NCBI RefSeq assembly: GCF_901538265.1
Contig: NZ_LR593886.1
Location: 1,364,001 to 1,428,000, forward strand
DNA length: 64,000 bases
Direction: 5' to 3'
Origin: Gemmata massiliana
GTDB taxonomy: Bacteria; Planctomycetota; Planctomycetia; Gemmatales; Gemmataceae
Shown in pieces: positions 49,153 through 57,622 of the stretch. The notes under the pieces were generated by a model. It had not been told where the DNA came from. It saw only the letters and a program-made list of their open reading frames with translations, and made no database searches. How positions within the stretch are numbered: the stretch's first letter is position 1; each line of letters starts with the position of its first letter. Position numbers and translations under genes: made by a program.

Positions 49153-50781
49153 TTAGAAATCGTTGCCGATCACTTCGCCGCCGCTCCGGGTAATGAGCGC
49201 GTTGAGCGTTTCTTTCGCGGGTATTTTTGACAGCGTGCGGACCGAGCCGTCGCACATGGCGACCTGGGCCTTGCCGTTCACGACCAGCCCGATCAGCTTG
49301 CTGTTGTCCTTCTCCGGGTCGAACTCCAGTTCGTCCGGCTTGGTCCACGGGACCGCGGTCGCGCCGGTCGCGCACATGAACGTGTTCGAGGTGCCGTCTG
49401 TGATTCCGACGAGTGACGTGCCCATGAGCCAGTCGAAGCTGGCCCCGTTACCGACGAACACGCGGTAGTACGTGTCCGTGTCGCCCGGCTTGGATTTGCC
49501 CGGCATCGCGTACACCTTGGGCATTTTGGCGATGAGCTTCTTGTTGTGCTCGCTGTCCCACGGTTCGTCGAGCTTGAACTCCTTGTACAGAGCGTCCTGC
49601 TCGATGTACGGCAGGATGAGGACGCGCCAGCTCAGTTGCGGCTTGCCCTTCTTGTCGCACACCGCGGCCGGCGGGAACGCATTGTTCGCGTCGTGGTAGT
49701 TGTGCATGGCCAGCGCGATCTGTTTCAGGTTGTTGGCCGACGAGCTGACGGACGCTTTCGCTTGGAACGCCTGCACGCCCGCCGCGTAAGCCGTGGCGAG
49801 CGGGAGGTCCGTGAGCGGGAGCGTCGCGGTCATGCGGGCCTCGGTGTCGTCCACCTCGAACTTCGCGCCCTTCGCGGCCGCCACGACCGCTTTCAGTGCC
49901 TTCACCACGTCCTTCAAGCCCTCGTTGTCGGCCGCGCCTTTTTCGAGGTTCGGTAGCTCACCCGTGAGTTCGTCGCCGAGCAGTTTGGCGAGGGCGGCGA
50001 GGGCCTTCTCCGCGTCCACGGCCTGGGCCGCGCGCTTGGTCTTCACGCGGACGTTGAGGTCGAGGGACTTGCCGAGGTCGAGGGTGGCCGTGAGCGCGGT
50101 GGCGTGGAAGATCGGCTGGAACGGGCGCACCTGGGCCGGGAGGTTGTCCATCCGGATCTCGTCCGGGAGGCTACCGAGCGCGGTGCCCACGACGAGCGCG
50201 TGCTTGCCGCTCGCTGCGGCTTTAATGGCCGACGAGAGCGGGCCGTCGTCCGCGGACAGGCGCGGCTTCGCGTACTCGTCGTCGAGGCCCACGAGGACCA
50301 GCGCCGTCTTTTCGTCCGGGGCAGACACCTTGATTTTCGCGTTCTTGAGGAGCAGCTCCGTGAGGCCGTCTTCCAATTTCTTTTTGTCGAACGCTTTGGT
50401 AAAGGTGAGGATGAATCCGACCCGGTCGGTGTCCTGCGGTTGCTTGAGGTTCGGGTAGAACACCACGACGTTTTTGAGATCGGTGATCTTCATGCCGGAC
50501 ACTTTGGTCGCGGCACCTTCGAGCAGGCCGAACGTGTTCTTGTCCGCGTCGCGGAAGCTCTTGGTCGCTTCGTGGGACCAGATTTTGGCGGCGTCCGCGT
50601 ACAGGAAGAAGGCCGCGTCGTGCGGAACGTACCGCAGTTCAACTGGAAGTTGTCCCGCGGGCGGTTGCGCAGAAACAGGTTGCGTTGTGCCGAATGGAGC
50701 GATTGTAACGATAATCGCGACGAGTAGACCGAGCGCGGCGCATTGGGTCGCGCGCCAGCGGAAACCGGGGGAACGACTCAT
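49153..50781 (-). CDS. DUF1559-type exported protein 2
   Basis: GGAG precedes ATG 50781. The 542-residue protein has a signal peptide (CAALGLLVAIIVTIAPFG) and the same plan as its neighbour: N-terminal domain (LPVELRYVPHDAAFFLYADA), then SSANNLKQIALAMHNYHDAN, LSWRVLILPYIEQDALYKEF, LVGITDGTSNTFMCATGATA, and GKAQVAMCDGSVRTLSKIPA. The two arose by tandem duplication. Only the outer domain is likely exposed; its ligand is unknown. Confidence 0.85.
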   Translation of the reverse strand: MSRSPGFRWRATQCAALGLLVAIIVTIAPFGTTQPVSAQPPAGQLPVELRYVPHDAAFFLYADAAKIWSHEATKSFRDADKNTFGLLEGAATKVSGMKITDLKNVVVFYPNLKQPQDTDRVGFILTFTKAFDKKKLEDGLTELLLKNAKIKVSAPDEKTALVLVGLDDEYAKPRLSADDGPLSSAIKAAASGKHALVVGTALGSLPDEIRMDNLPAQVRPFQPIFHATALTATLDLGKSLDLNVRVKTKRAAQAVDAEKALAALAKLLGDELTGELPNLEKGAADNEGLKDVVKALKAVVAAAKGAKFEVDDTEARMTATLPLTDLPLATAYAAGVQAFQAKASVSSSANNLKQIALAMHNYHDANNAFPPAAVCDKKGKPQLSWRVLILPYIEQDALYKEFKLDEPWDSEHNKKLIAKMPKVYAMPGKSKPGDTDTYYRVFVGNGASFDWLMGTSLVGITDGTSNTFMCATGATAVPWTKPDELEFDPEKDNSKLIGLVVNGKAQVAMCDGSVRTLSKIPAKETLNALITRSGGEVIGNDF

Positions 50782-50937
50782 GTTGAATCTCCGGATCGAG
50801 TTCCGGTCGGGGCGACCGGGGCGGACCTGCACGGGAAATTCGATCGAAATTCAAAAGAAATGCAAACCATTTCTGGGGTTTCCCGTTACACTCCCATAGA
50901 CGCCTCACCCGGCCGGTGATTTCACTGGCCCGGATTC

Positions 50938-50994
50938 ACACTCTCCCCGAGCTGCTCATTCGCGTTTCCCGAACGCGCGGCTCGGGGAGAGTGT
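50938..50994. repeat. Hairpin in a divergent intergenic region
   Basis: Fifteen-base perfect arms ACACTCTCCCCGAGC (50938-50952) and its complement (50980-50994) enclose an inner CGCGTT/AACGCG stem. It lies between divergent gene starts (50781 minus and 51127 plus), so it is not a terminator of either; the rest of this 345-bp gap shows no gene. Confidence 0.8.
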
Positions 50995-51126
50995 TTGGGT
51001 GAGGGTTGGCTCGCACAAGTGCTGCACTGCGAACGAATTGGCGGCAAAATCATTTGCCGGGAGTTTTCACCGCGACCCCCGGCGAACAGGACTCGCGCGG
51101 AACACCTCTACTGAGGCAGGCGGAAC

Positions 51127-52062
51127 ATGGTCCGTTCGTTGTACCGGTCTCTGGTTTGGGCTACCTTTGGCTTGTCCGTTCTCGCACTCCTGCCGTTGAC
51201 GCAAGTCCTGAAAGCGCAGCCGCCGAACGGCCGGTACCGCGCGCCCGCGAGCTTCTCTTACGTGCCGCAAGGCGCGTGGCGCCCGGCGGGTTCCGTTCAG
51301 GGCAACAACCTGGGCAACATCGGGAACAACGGCGGGAACAATCAGGGCAACATCGGTAACCAAGGCAACCAGGGCAACCAGGGTATCCAGGGCAACCAAG
51401 GTGGCTTCGGCGGCGGCGGTATTCAAGGTGGCTTCGGTGGCGGCGGTATTCAGGGCGGCTTCGGCGGCGGCGGTATTCAGGGCGGCTTCGGCGGTGGTGG
51501 TATCCAGGGCGGCTTCGGTGGCGGTGGGATCGGTGGTTTCGGCGGTGGGATCGGCGGCGGTGGTTTTGGTGGCGGTGGGTTGGGTGGCGGTATTGGTGGT
51601 GGGAGCGGCGGTTTTGGTGGCGGTGGGTTGGGTGGCGGTATTGGTGGTGGGATCGGCGGTGGTATTGGTGGCGGGATCGGCGGGATCGGTGGGATCGGCG
51701 GTAACATTTCGCAATTCCCGACGATCGGTAGCTACCTTGGTGGAGCCGGTGGCGGTGGTTTTGGTGGTGGTGGTATTGGTGGTTTCGGTGGCGGTGGTAT
51801 TCAGGGCGGCTTCGGTGGTGGTGGTTTTGGTGGTGGTATTCAGGGCGGCTTCGGCGGCGGTATTCAGGGCGGCTTCGGTGGTGGTGGTTTTGGTGGTGGT
51901 ATTCAGGGCGGCTTCGGCGGCGGTATTCAGGGTGGCTTCGGTGGTGGTGGTTTTGGTGGTGGTATTGAGGGCGGCTTCGGCGGCGGTATTCAGGGCGGCT
52001 TCGGTGGCGGTGGCTTCGGTGGTGGTAAAAACATTGGCTTCAGCGGAAGCACGGCTTACTAA
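51127..52062 (+). CDS. Secreted low-complexity Gly-rich repeat protein 1
   Basis: The 311-residue protein has a signal peptide (WATFGLSVLALLPLTQVLKA) and a short conserved part (QPPNGRYRAPASFSYVPQGA). Then come NQGN repeats, a long QGGFGGGG repeat array (about 93-200), a non-repetitive insert ISQFPTIGSYLG (about 196-207), a second Gly-rich array, and a closing GKNIGFSGSTAY. The paralogue at 52425 shares the signal, the GRYR...FSYVP...GAW block, PTIGSYLG and the end. The repeat units differ, so the scaffold is conserved and the repeat sequence is free. It looks like a structural matrix or surface protein. Confidence 0.8.
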   Translation: MVRSLYRSLVWATFGLSVLALLPLTQVLKAQPPNGRYRAPASFSYVPQGAWRPAGSVQGNNLGNIGNNGGNNQGNIGNQGNQGNQGIQGNQGGFGGGGIQGGFGGGGIQGGFGGGGIQGGFGGGGIQGGFGGGGIGGFGGGIGGGGFGGGGLGGGIGGGSGGFGGGGLGGGIGGGIGGGIGGGIGGIGGIGGNISQFPTIGSYLGGAGGGGFGGGGIGGFGGGGIQGGFGGGGFGGGIQGGFGGGIQGGFGGGGFGGGIQGGFGGGIQGGFGGGGFGGGIEGGFGGGIQGGFGGGGFGGGKNIGFSGSTAY

Positions 52063-52090
52063 ACCACTTCATGCAGGACTTTGAATTGCG

Positions 52091-52128
52091 CACCGCCGAC
52101 CCGAAAAATCGGGTCGGCGGTGTCGTTT
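52091..52128 (+). terminator. Terminator of repeat protein 1
   Basis: Fourteen-base arms (52091-52104, 52109-52122) with a short A-rich loop are followed by TCGTTTTG. It lies about 28 bases after the stop. The remaining gap to 52424 holds no visible gene. Confidence 0.85.
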
Positions 52129-52424
52129 TGATCGCATCTTTACATGACCGGATGGCACCCTTCTCCGGCAGAATAATTCAAGGCAATCACTGCATTTCCC
52201 CACGATCACTCCGGTGACTCGACTCGGTGTCGCATCCGCGCTACCGGACATTCTTTCCGAGCGCTCGCGCAAGTTTTCCCAATCGGCGCATTTAGCACCT
52301 AACGTGGGCGCCGATCGAAGTGATCGGTTTGAGGCGCTCGCGCCGCACACCGGGTGTCTCGAACCGGCGCGTCCGGCCGGTCGAACCTGTACCCCGCGGA
52401 TTCTCTTCATGAGGTGAGCGTGCC

Positions 52425-53279
52425 ATGTTTGGATCTCTCCAACGGCGGCTAACTTGGCTGGCGTGTAGCTTGGGCGTGCTCGCCCTCTTGCCCCTTTCGG
52501 GCGTTCTCAAAGCACAACCGCCGAGCGGTCGGTACCGGTCGGTCAACAGTTTTTCCTACGTTCCCCCGGGCGCGTGGCGCACGCCGGGCGGCACTCAGGG
52601 AAATAACCAGGGGAACAATCAAGGGAACACCGGGATCACTGGGACCGCGGGCAACCTGGGGAACACCGGTGTGAATGGCGGGAACGCCAACGGGTTCGCG
52701 GGTCAATCCGGCCAGAACGGGTTCGCGGGCCAGTTAGGGCAGTCCGGGCAACTCGGCCAATTTGGTCAGTTCGGACAGACGGGCCAGTTCGGTCAGAACG
52801 GCTTCAATGGTCAGTTCGGACAGAGCGGGAACACCGGGGCCGGGACGAGCGGGTCCATCGTGACGTATCCGACGATCGGGAGCTACCTGGGGAGTGGAAC
52901 CGGTGGCTTCGGTCAGTTCGGCCAGACCGGAATCAGTGGCCAGTTCGGTCAGATGGGGTTCAGCGGCCAACTCGGGTTCGCGGGTCAGTTCGGACAACAG
53001 GGCCAGATGGGTTTCAGTGGCCAACTCGGGTTTGCGGGCCAATTCGGGCAATTGGGCCAGTTCGGACAGGGAGCATTGGGTCAATTTGGGCAGTTCGGAC
53101 AGAACGGCTTCAATGGTCAGTTCGGCCAGTTCGGGCAAACCGGATTCGGAGCCGCGGGGCAGTTCAGTATGTTCGGCCAGGGGGCGCTGGGCCAGTTCGG
53201 GCAGATCGGGTTCGGTGCCGGTGGCCAGTTCGGTGCGGGGGGGAAAGCGTTCGGATTCAGTGGCGGATCGGGTTACTAG
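52425..53279 (+). CDS. Secreted low-complexity FGQ-repeat protein 2
   Basis: The 284-residue protein has a signal peptide (LTWLACSLGVLALLPLSGVL) and QPPSGRYRSVNSFSYVPPGA, the same start as its paralogue upstream. NQGN/NTG repeats follow, then QFGQ and GFxGQ repeats, PTIGSYLG at about 146-153, more FGQ repeats, and the closing GFSGGSGY. Gln and Phe are alternately spaced, which suggests a beta-rich or phase-separating chain. GAGGTGAGCGTGCC precedes the ATG. Confidence 0.8.
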   Translation: MFGSLQRRLTWLACSLGVLALLPLSGVLKAQPPSGRYRSVNSFSYVPPGAWRTPGGTQGNNQGNNQGNTGITGTAGNLGNTGVNGGNANGFAGQSGQNGFAGQLGQSGQLGQFGQFGQTGQFGQNGFNGQFGQSGNTGAGTSGSIVTYPTIGSYLGSGTGGFGQFGQTGISGQFGQMGFSGQLGFAGQFGQQGQMGFSGQLGFAGQFGQLGQFGQGALGQFGQFGQNGFNGQFGQFGQTGFGAAGQFSMFGQGALGQFGQIGFGAGGQFGAGGKAFGFSGGSGY

Positions 53280-53309
53280 TCGATTTCTCTACCTATAACG
53301 AAAATTGAG

Positions 53310-53346
53310 ACGCGGCCCGTGGCTCCGGTCACGGGCCGCGTTGTTT
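53310..53346 (+). terminator. Terminator of repeat protein 2
   Basis: Twelve-base perfect arms (53310-53321, 53330-53341) are followed by TGTTT. It lies about 30 bases after the stop. Confidence 0.8.
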
Positions 53347-53417
53347 CGTGCATCCGCTGGCGCGCACGCGACGAATGGTGTCGCGACTGGCGCGCCGCAA
53401 GCCAGGGGGCGGATCTG

Positions 53418-53954
53418 GTGACGGACAGCGTGCTCCCACGGATCGCGGCCGGCGACCCGGCCGCCGTGCCGGACTGCATCGCCCGCTACGGCGGGCTGGT
53501 GTGGTCCCTGGCGCGGCGGTTCCTGGGTAACCCCTCTGACGCCGAAGACGCCGTTCAAGACGTGTTCATCGAGCTGTGGAAGAACGCGGGCCGGTACGAT
53601 CCCTCCCGTTCGTCTGAGCCTACTTACGTAACCATGATCGCACGCCGCCGGTTGATCGACCGGAAACGACGGACCGGCCGCGCCCCGACCGCACAAACGC
53701 TGGCCGACGAGCCGGTGGAACCGGTGACGGTCGCGCGAATCGACATCGAGGACGAGGCCGCGAAAGCCGCGGCCGTTCTCGCCGAGTTGCGCGAGGACGA
53801 GCGCCGGGTGATCCAGCTCGCTGTTTATCAGGGACTCACGCACGAAGCGATCGCCGCCCAAACCGGGCTGCCGGTCGGTACCGTGAAAACACACATTCGC
53901 CGCGGGCTGATCCGCGTGCGCGAGCGGCTCACGGCCGGGGGAGGGGCGTCGTGA
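53418..53954 (+). CDS. ECF-type RNA polymerase sigma factor (SigK-like)
   Basis: GTG 53418 gives 178 residues (an ATG at 53319 in the same frame would start inside the terminator and is less likely). It has region 2 (CIARYGGLVWSLARRFLGNP, SDAEDAVQDVFIELWKNAGR, TYVTMIARRRLIDRKR) and region 4 (LREDERRVIQLAVYQGLTHE, AIAAQTGLPVGTVKTHIRRG). Its 3' end overlaps the RskA-like anti-sigma gene by GTGA. It may control the neighbouring secreted repeat proteins; this is inferred. Confidence 0.9.
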   Translation: MTDSVLPRIAAGDPAAVPDCIARYGGLVWSLARRFLGNPSDAEDAVQDVFIELWKNAGRYDPSRSSEPTYVTMIARRRLIDRKRRTGRAPTAQTLADEPVEPVTVARIDIEDEAAKAAAVLAELREDERRVIQLAVYQGLTHEAIAAQTGLPVGTVKTHIRRGLIRVRERLTAGGGAS

Positions 53955-54721
53955 ACACCGATCCCCGACTCGACCGACTGGACGACCTTTTGGCTCGCGA
54001 AGCCACTCAGGGGCTAACGTCCGACGAGACAGTGGAACTGGACGCGCTACTCGAAGCGTATCCGGACGAAGACCCGGACGCGCTCGAGCGCGCCGCGTCC
54101 GCGGTCCATTTGGCGTTCGTCGACACACCGGACCCACTTCCCGCACATCTGGCCGAGCGGCTTCAACTTGCGGCGACCGTGTTGACTCCGGCCGCGCCCG
54201 CACGGGTCAAATCGACTCGCTCTCGTTCTCGGTCCGCGTGGGGAACGTGGGCGGGCTGGGCTGTGGCCGCGTGCTTGGTTGGCGTGCTCGTTTACACGCA
54301 GTGGCCCAAAGACGTGTCGGTGGTGCAAGGCCCGGAAGAAGAACGGCTGAAACGCGATCGACTCGCTAAAGACGCCACCGCACAGGCCGCGAAGTTCGCA
54401 GGAGAACAGGCCGGGGCGACCGGCGAGGTCGTGTGGAGCACGGCCAAGCAGGAAGGGTACCTCGAAGTTCGCGGGCTCCCGCCCCTCGATTCGACCAAAG
54501 AGCAGTACCAACTCTGGATCGTGGACGGCGGGCGCGCCAAGAAGGAACCGGTGGACGGCGGGGTGTTCGACGTGAAGCCCGACGGCACCGTCCTCGTGCG
54601 TGTGCGTAACCCTATTCTGGTCAAGGACGCGAAAGCGTTCGCGGTCACCAAAGAAACGGCCGGCGGCGTGGTGGTCAGCGACGGCCCGATGCTCTTGGTG
54701 CTCACGCCGAAGCAGGGCTAA
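53951..54721 (+). CDS. RskA-like anti-sigma factor
   Basis: The 256-residue protein has a cytoplasmic N-terminal helical part (RLDRLDDLLAREATQGLTSD), a TM at about 97-117 (WAGWAVAACLVGVLVYTQW) and an outer RskA-like domain (about 130-250: EVVWSTAKQEGYLEVRGLPP, EQYQLWIVDGGRAKKEPVDG, AFAVTKETAGGVVVSDGPML). It lacks a zinc-binding motif at the N-terminus, unlike the one at 40295. It overlaps the sigma gene, so it is its partner. Confidence 0.9.
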   Translation: MNTDPRLDRLDDLLAREATQGLTSDETVELDALLEAYPDEDPDALERAASAVHLAFVDTPDPLPAHLAERLQLAATVLTPAAPARVKSTRSRSRSAWGTWAGWAVAACLVGVLVYTQWPKDVSVVQGPEEERLKRDRLAKDATAQAAKFAGEQAGATGEVVWSTAKQEGYLEVRGLPPLDSTKEQYQLWIVDGGRAKKEPVDGGVFDVKPDGTVLVRVRNPILVKDAKAFAVTKETAGGVVVSDGPMLLVLTPKQG

Positions 54722-54730
54722 TGCCGTAGA

Positions 54731-54801
54731 TGAACCCGCCCGCAAGGGCGGCGGGTTCCAGTGACACATTGCGTACCCTCCGCCCTTGCGGGCGGGGTTC
54801 A
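54731..54801. terminator. Hairpin after the anti-sigma gene
   Basis: Arms of 21 and 22 bases (54731-54751, 54780-54801) are complementary with one bulged base and a 28-base loop. There is no T run. It separates the sigma operon from guaB and could be a terminator or another dispersed hairpin. Confidence 0.6.
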
Positions 54802-54898
54802 CTTCACCCGTTTGCCGCGCACATTCTGTAACGCGGATTGACTCAACTCCCTATAATCCCAGACCACACCATTTCGCGCCTTTCGCCACGGAGCCGCC

Positions 54899-56392
54899 AT
54901 GCAGGACCGCATTGCGTATCAGGGAATTACATTCGATGACGTGCTGCTGGAGCCGGGGTACAGCGATCTCGTGCCGAAAGATACGGACGTCCGCACTCAA
55001 CTGACCCGGAACGTGCGGATCAACGTTCCGATCATTTCCAGCCCGATGGACACCGTCACCGAGAGCGAACTGGCCATCGCGCTCGCTCAGGAGGGCGGGA
55101 TCGGGATCATTCACAAGAACCTCACCGTCGCGCAACAGACCCGCGAGGTGGACAAGGTGAAGCGGAGCGAGAACGGGATCATCACCGACCCGATCACGCT
55201 CCCGCCCGACGACACCGTCGGGCACGCGCGCAAGATCATGGAGGATCACCACATCAGCGGCGTGCCGATCACCGTGAACGGCGTCCTGAAGGGGATCCTC
55301 ACGCGGCGCGACCTCAAGTTCCTCGACGACAACGAACAGAAGCTCGAAGAGGTGATGACGAAGCGGAACCTCGTCACCGCGCCCGAAAACACCACCCTCG
55401 ACGCGGCCGAAAAGCTGCTCACGAAAAATAAGGTGGAGAAATTGCTCCTAGTAGACGATCAATTCAGACTGAAGGGATTGATCACGATCAAGGACATCGA
55501 CAAAACGCAAAAGTTCCCGAACGCGGCAAAGGACGCGCGGGGACGGCTGAAGGTCGGGGCGGCGATCGGGGTCCGCGACTTTGAACGGGCCGCGTCGCTG
55601 ATCGAGGCCGGGGTGGACGTGCTGGTGGTGGATTCCGCCCACGGGCACAGCCGTAACGTGATCGAAACGGTGCGCGAGCTGAAGAAGCGGCACTCGATCG
55701 ACGTGATCGCGGGGAACGTGGCGACCACCGAGGGCGCCCGGGCGCTGGCCGATGCCGGCGCCGACGGCGTTAAGTGCGGCATCGGGCCGGGGTCGATTTG
55801 TACAACGCGGATCGTGTCGGGCGTGGGCGTGCCCCAGATGTCGGCGATCGCGAACGTGGTGAAGGGGCTGGCCGGGACGGGCATCCCCATTATTGCGGAC
55901 GGCGGCATTCGGTACAGCGGCGACATCACGAAGGCGCTCGCCGCGGGCGCGTTCTCGTGCATGATCGGTGGGCTGTTCGCGGGACTGGCCGAGAGCCCGG
56001 GGCAGCTCATCCTGTACCGCGGGCGGTCGTTCAAGCAGTACCGCGGAATGGGTTCGCTCGGTGCGATGATGGCCGGCAGCGCCGACCGCTACCAACAGGG
56101 CGGGGGCGGCGGGTCCGGTCAGCCGACGAACGGGAAACTGGTGCCCGAAGGGGTCGAAGGGCGGGTTCCGTTTAAGGGCCACCTCGCTCCCTTTGTATAT
56201 CAGTTGGTCGGCGGCGTGCGGGCCGGAATGGGGTATTGCGGCTGCAAGACGCTCGATGAGTTGCGGACCAAGGCCCGGTTCATTCAAGTGACCGCGGCGA
56301 GTGTGCAGGAGAGCCACCCGCATGACATTGCTATCACGCAGGAAGCGCCGAACTACAGTTCGGTTGATTACGCCGGGGACAGCGGGGGCTAA
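54899..56392 (+). CDS. guaB: Inosine-5'-monophosphate dehydrogenase GuaB
   Basis: The 497-residue protein is complete. It catalyses NAD-dependent oxidation of IMP to XMP, the first committed step of GMP synthesis. It has [17 protein letters not shown] at the start, two CBS domains (about 94-205), and the catalytic loop [20 protein letters not shown] with active Cys301. The flap [20 protein letters not shown] and the later EGRVPFKG block are also present. CACGGAGCC lies just upstream of the ATG. The 3' end overlaps the next reading frame. Confidence 0.97.
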   Translation: MQDRIAYQGITFDDVLLEPGYSDLVPKDTDVRTQLTRNVRINVPIISSPMDTVTESELAIALAQEGGIGIIHKNLTVAQQTREVDKVKRSENGIITDPITLPPDDTVGHARKIMEDHHISGVPITVNGVLKGILTRRDLKFLDDNEQKLEEVMTKRNLVTAPENTTLDAAEKLLTKNKVEKLLLVDDQFRLKGLITIKDIDKTQKFPNAAKDARGRLKVGAAIGVRDFERAASLIEAGVDVLVVDSAHGHSRNVIETVRELKKRHSIDVIAGNVATTEGARALADAGADGVKCGIGPGSICTTRIVSGVGVPQMSAIANVVKGLAGTGIPIIADGGIRYSGDITKALAAGAFSCMIGGLFAGLAESPGQLILYRGRSFKQYRGMGSLGAMMAGSADRYQQGGGGGSGQPTNGKLVPEGVEGRVPFKGHLAPFVYQLVGGVRAGMGYCGCKTLDELRTKARFIQVTAASVQESHPHDIAITQEAPNYSSVDYAGDSGG

Positions 56393-57485
56393 GGCCGCGC
56401 TGCTCCTGGCGCTGGTCGCGGGGCCGGCCCTCGCGCAGCCGCCCGGCACCCAGCCGCAGGCGCAACCGTCGAACACCCAACCGGGAGCGCTGCCGCTCCC
56501 GCCCGGGTACCGGCCCCGGACGCCACCGCCGCAAGCGCAACCACAGCCGCCCGCGCGCCCCGCGCCCGGGGCGATGCCCGGTTCGGCCGGGACCGTGATG
56601 TACTTCCAGAAGGCGGCCGACGCGCTCACCGCGACCGGTGGCGGGCTGCCGAGCGCGACCGAGAACCTGGGCGTCGCGCAGTTGAAGGACAAAGAACCGG
56701 CGCGCGGATCGGCGATTCCCGACGTGCCACCGGTTCCCTCGCTCAACCTCCCGCCGCCCGAGCGTACCGCTGCACCGCCGGTGATTCAGCCGACCACGGT
56801 TCCGACCGGGTTCGCCGCTCAGCCCGGTCCAAAGGGGGGCGGCTTCCTGCCCGATAAGAAGTCGGGCAACCCGATCCCGCCCGTCGACCCGCGCGAGATC
56901 CAGTTGCCGTCGCGCGACAAGATCTTCACGGTCTACAACGACCCCGAACTGGAACGGGCCATCATGTTCCAGACGATCCGGGACCGCATCACCGTGATCG
57001 AGAAGCAGATTCGCGAAGAGAAAGATGCGGGGGAAATTCAGAAGCAAGAGCGGGCGCTGCAGGAACTCAAGGCCATCAAGGAGCCGCGGGACAACGGGTA
57101 CCAGTTCCCGCCGCTGCCGGTGATTTCCTCGCCGGGCGTGGCGTACCAACCGAAGACGTCGGCATACGCGCCGCACACGATGTACCTCGAACCGGGTTAC
57201 GTGGTTCACCGGCGCCTGCACTTCGAGGAGCGGAACGCCGAGCGCCAGGGCTGGGATCTCGGGCCGCTCTCGACGCTCGTGTCCGCGGGCACCTTCTACC
57301 GCAACGTGCTGCTGTGGCCGCAGAGCCTCGTGTCCGGGTGCCGAACCGGGTTCTGGGACACCAGCGCGGGTAAGTGCTTGCCCGGTAGCCCCAGCCCGTA
57401 CTACCTGTACCCGCCCGGTCTGACCCTCACGGGCACCGTCGCGGAAGCGGGTCTCATCACCGGGGCCGCGTTCCTGTTCCCGTAA
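56322..57485 (+). CDS. Unknown exported protein overlapping the guaB 3' end
   Basis: From ATG 56322 the product has 387 residues and overlaps guaB by 71 bases in another frame; later weak starts (near 56358) are possible. It has a signal peptide ([18 protein letters not shown]) and a Pro/Gln-rich region to about 80. The rest has [20 protein letters not shown], a coiled coil ([20 protein letters not shown]), [20 protein letters not shown] and [20 protein letters not shown]. The pattern resembles planctomycete envelope proteins. The gene is probably co-transcribed with guaB. Confidence 0.75.
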   Translation: MTLLSRRKRRTTVRLITPGTAGAKAALLLALVAGPALAQPPGTQPQAQPSNTQPGALPLPPGYRPRTPPPQAQPQPPARPAPGAMPGSAGTVMYFQKAADALTATGGGLPSATENLGVAQLKDKEPARGSAIPDVPPVPSLNLPPPERTAAPPVIQPTTVPTGFAAQPGPKGGGFLPDKKSGNPIPPVDPREIQLPSRDKIFTVYNDPELERAIMFQTIRDRITVIEKQIREEKDAGEIQKQERALQELKAIKEPRDNGYQFPPLPVISSPGVAYQPKTSAYAPHTMYLEPGYVVHRRLHFEERNAERQGWDLGPLSTLVSAGTFYRNVLLWPQSLVSGCRTGFWDTSAGKCLPGSPSPYYLYPPGLTLTGTVAEAGLITGAAFLFP

Positions 57486-57533
57486 GGACGGGTTCCAGGT
57501 TCGGAGTTCCTAGAGTTCTAAGCTAAAGACCAG

Positions 57534-57569
57534 ACCCGGCGGGTGTTTCCCGACCGGGTTTCTTCGTTT
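57534..57569 (+). terminator. Terminator after the exported protein gene
   Basis: Arms ACCCGG (57534-57539) and CCGGGT (57554-57559) with an inner CGGG/CCCG stem are followed by TTTCTTCGTTT. It ends the guaB transcript. Confidence 0.7.
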
Positions 57570-57622
57570 CTGATAACTTGGAATTCTGGAACTCCGAACT
57601 CTGTAATTTTGGAACTTGGAAC

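Noticed and set aside
51477-51707. Pro-rich minus-strand frame (PPIPPPK repeats)
   Set aside because: It is the complement of the Gly-rich repeats of the plus-strand secreted protein.
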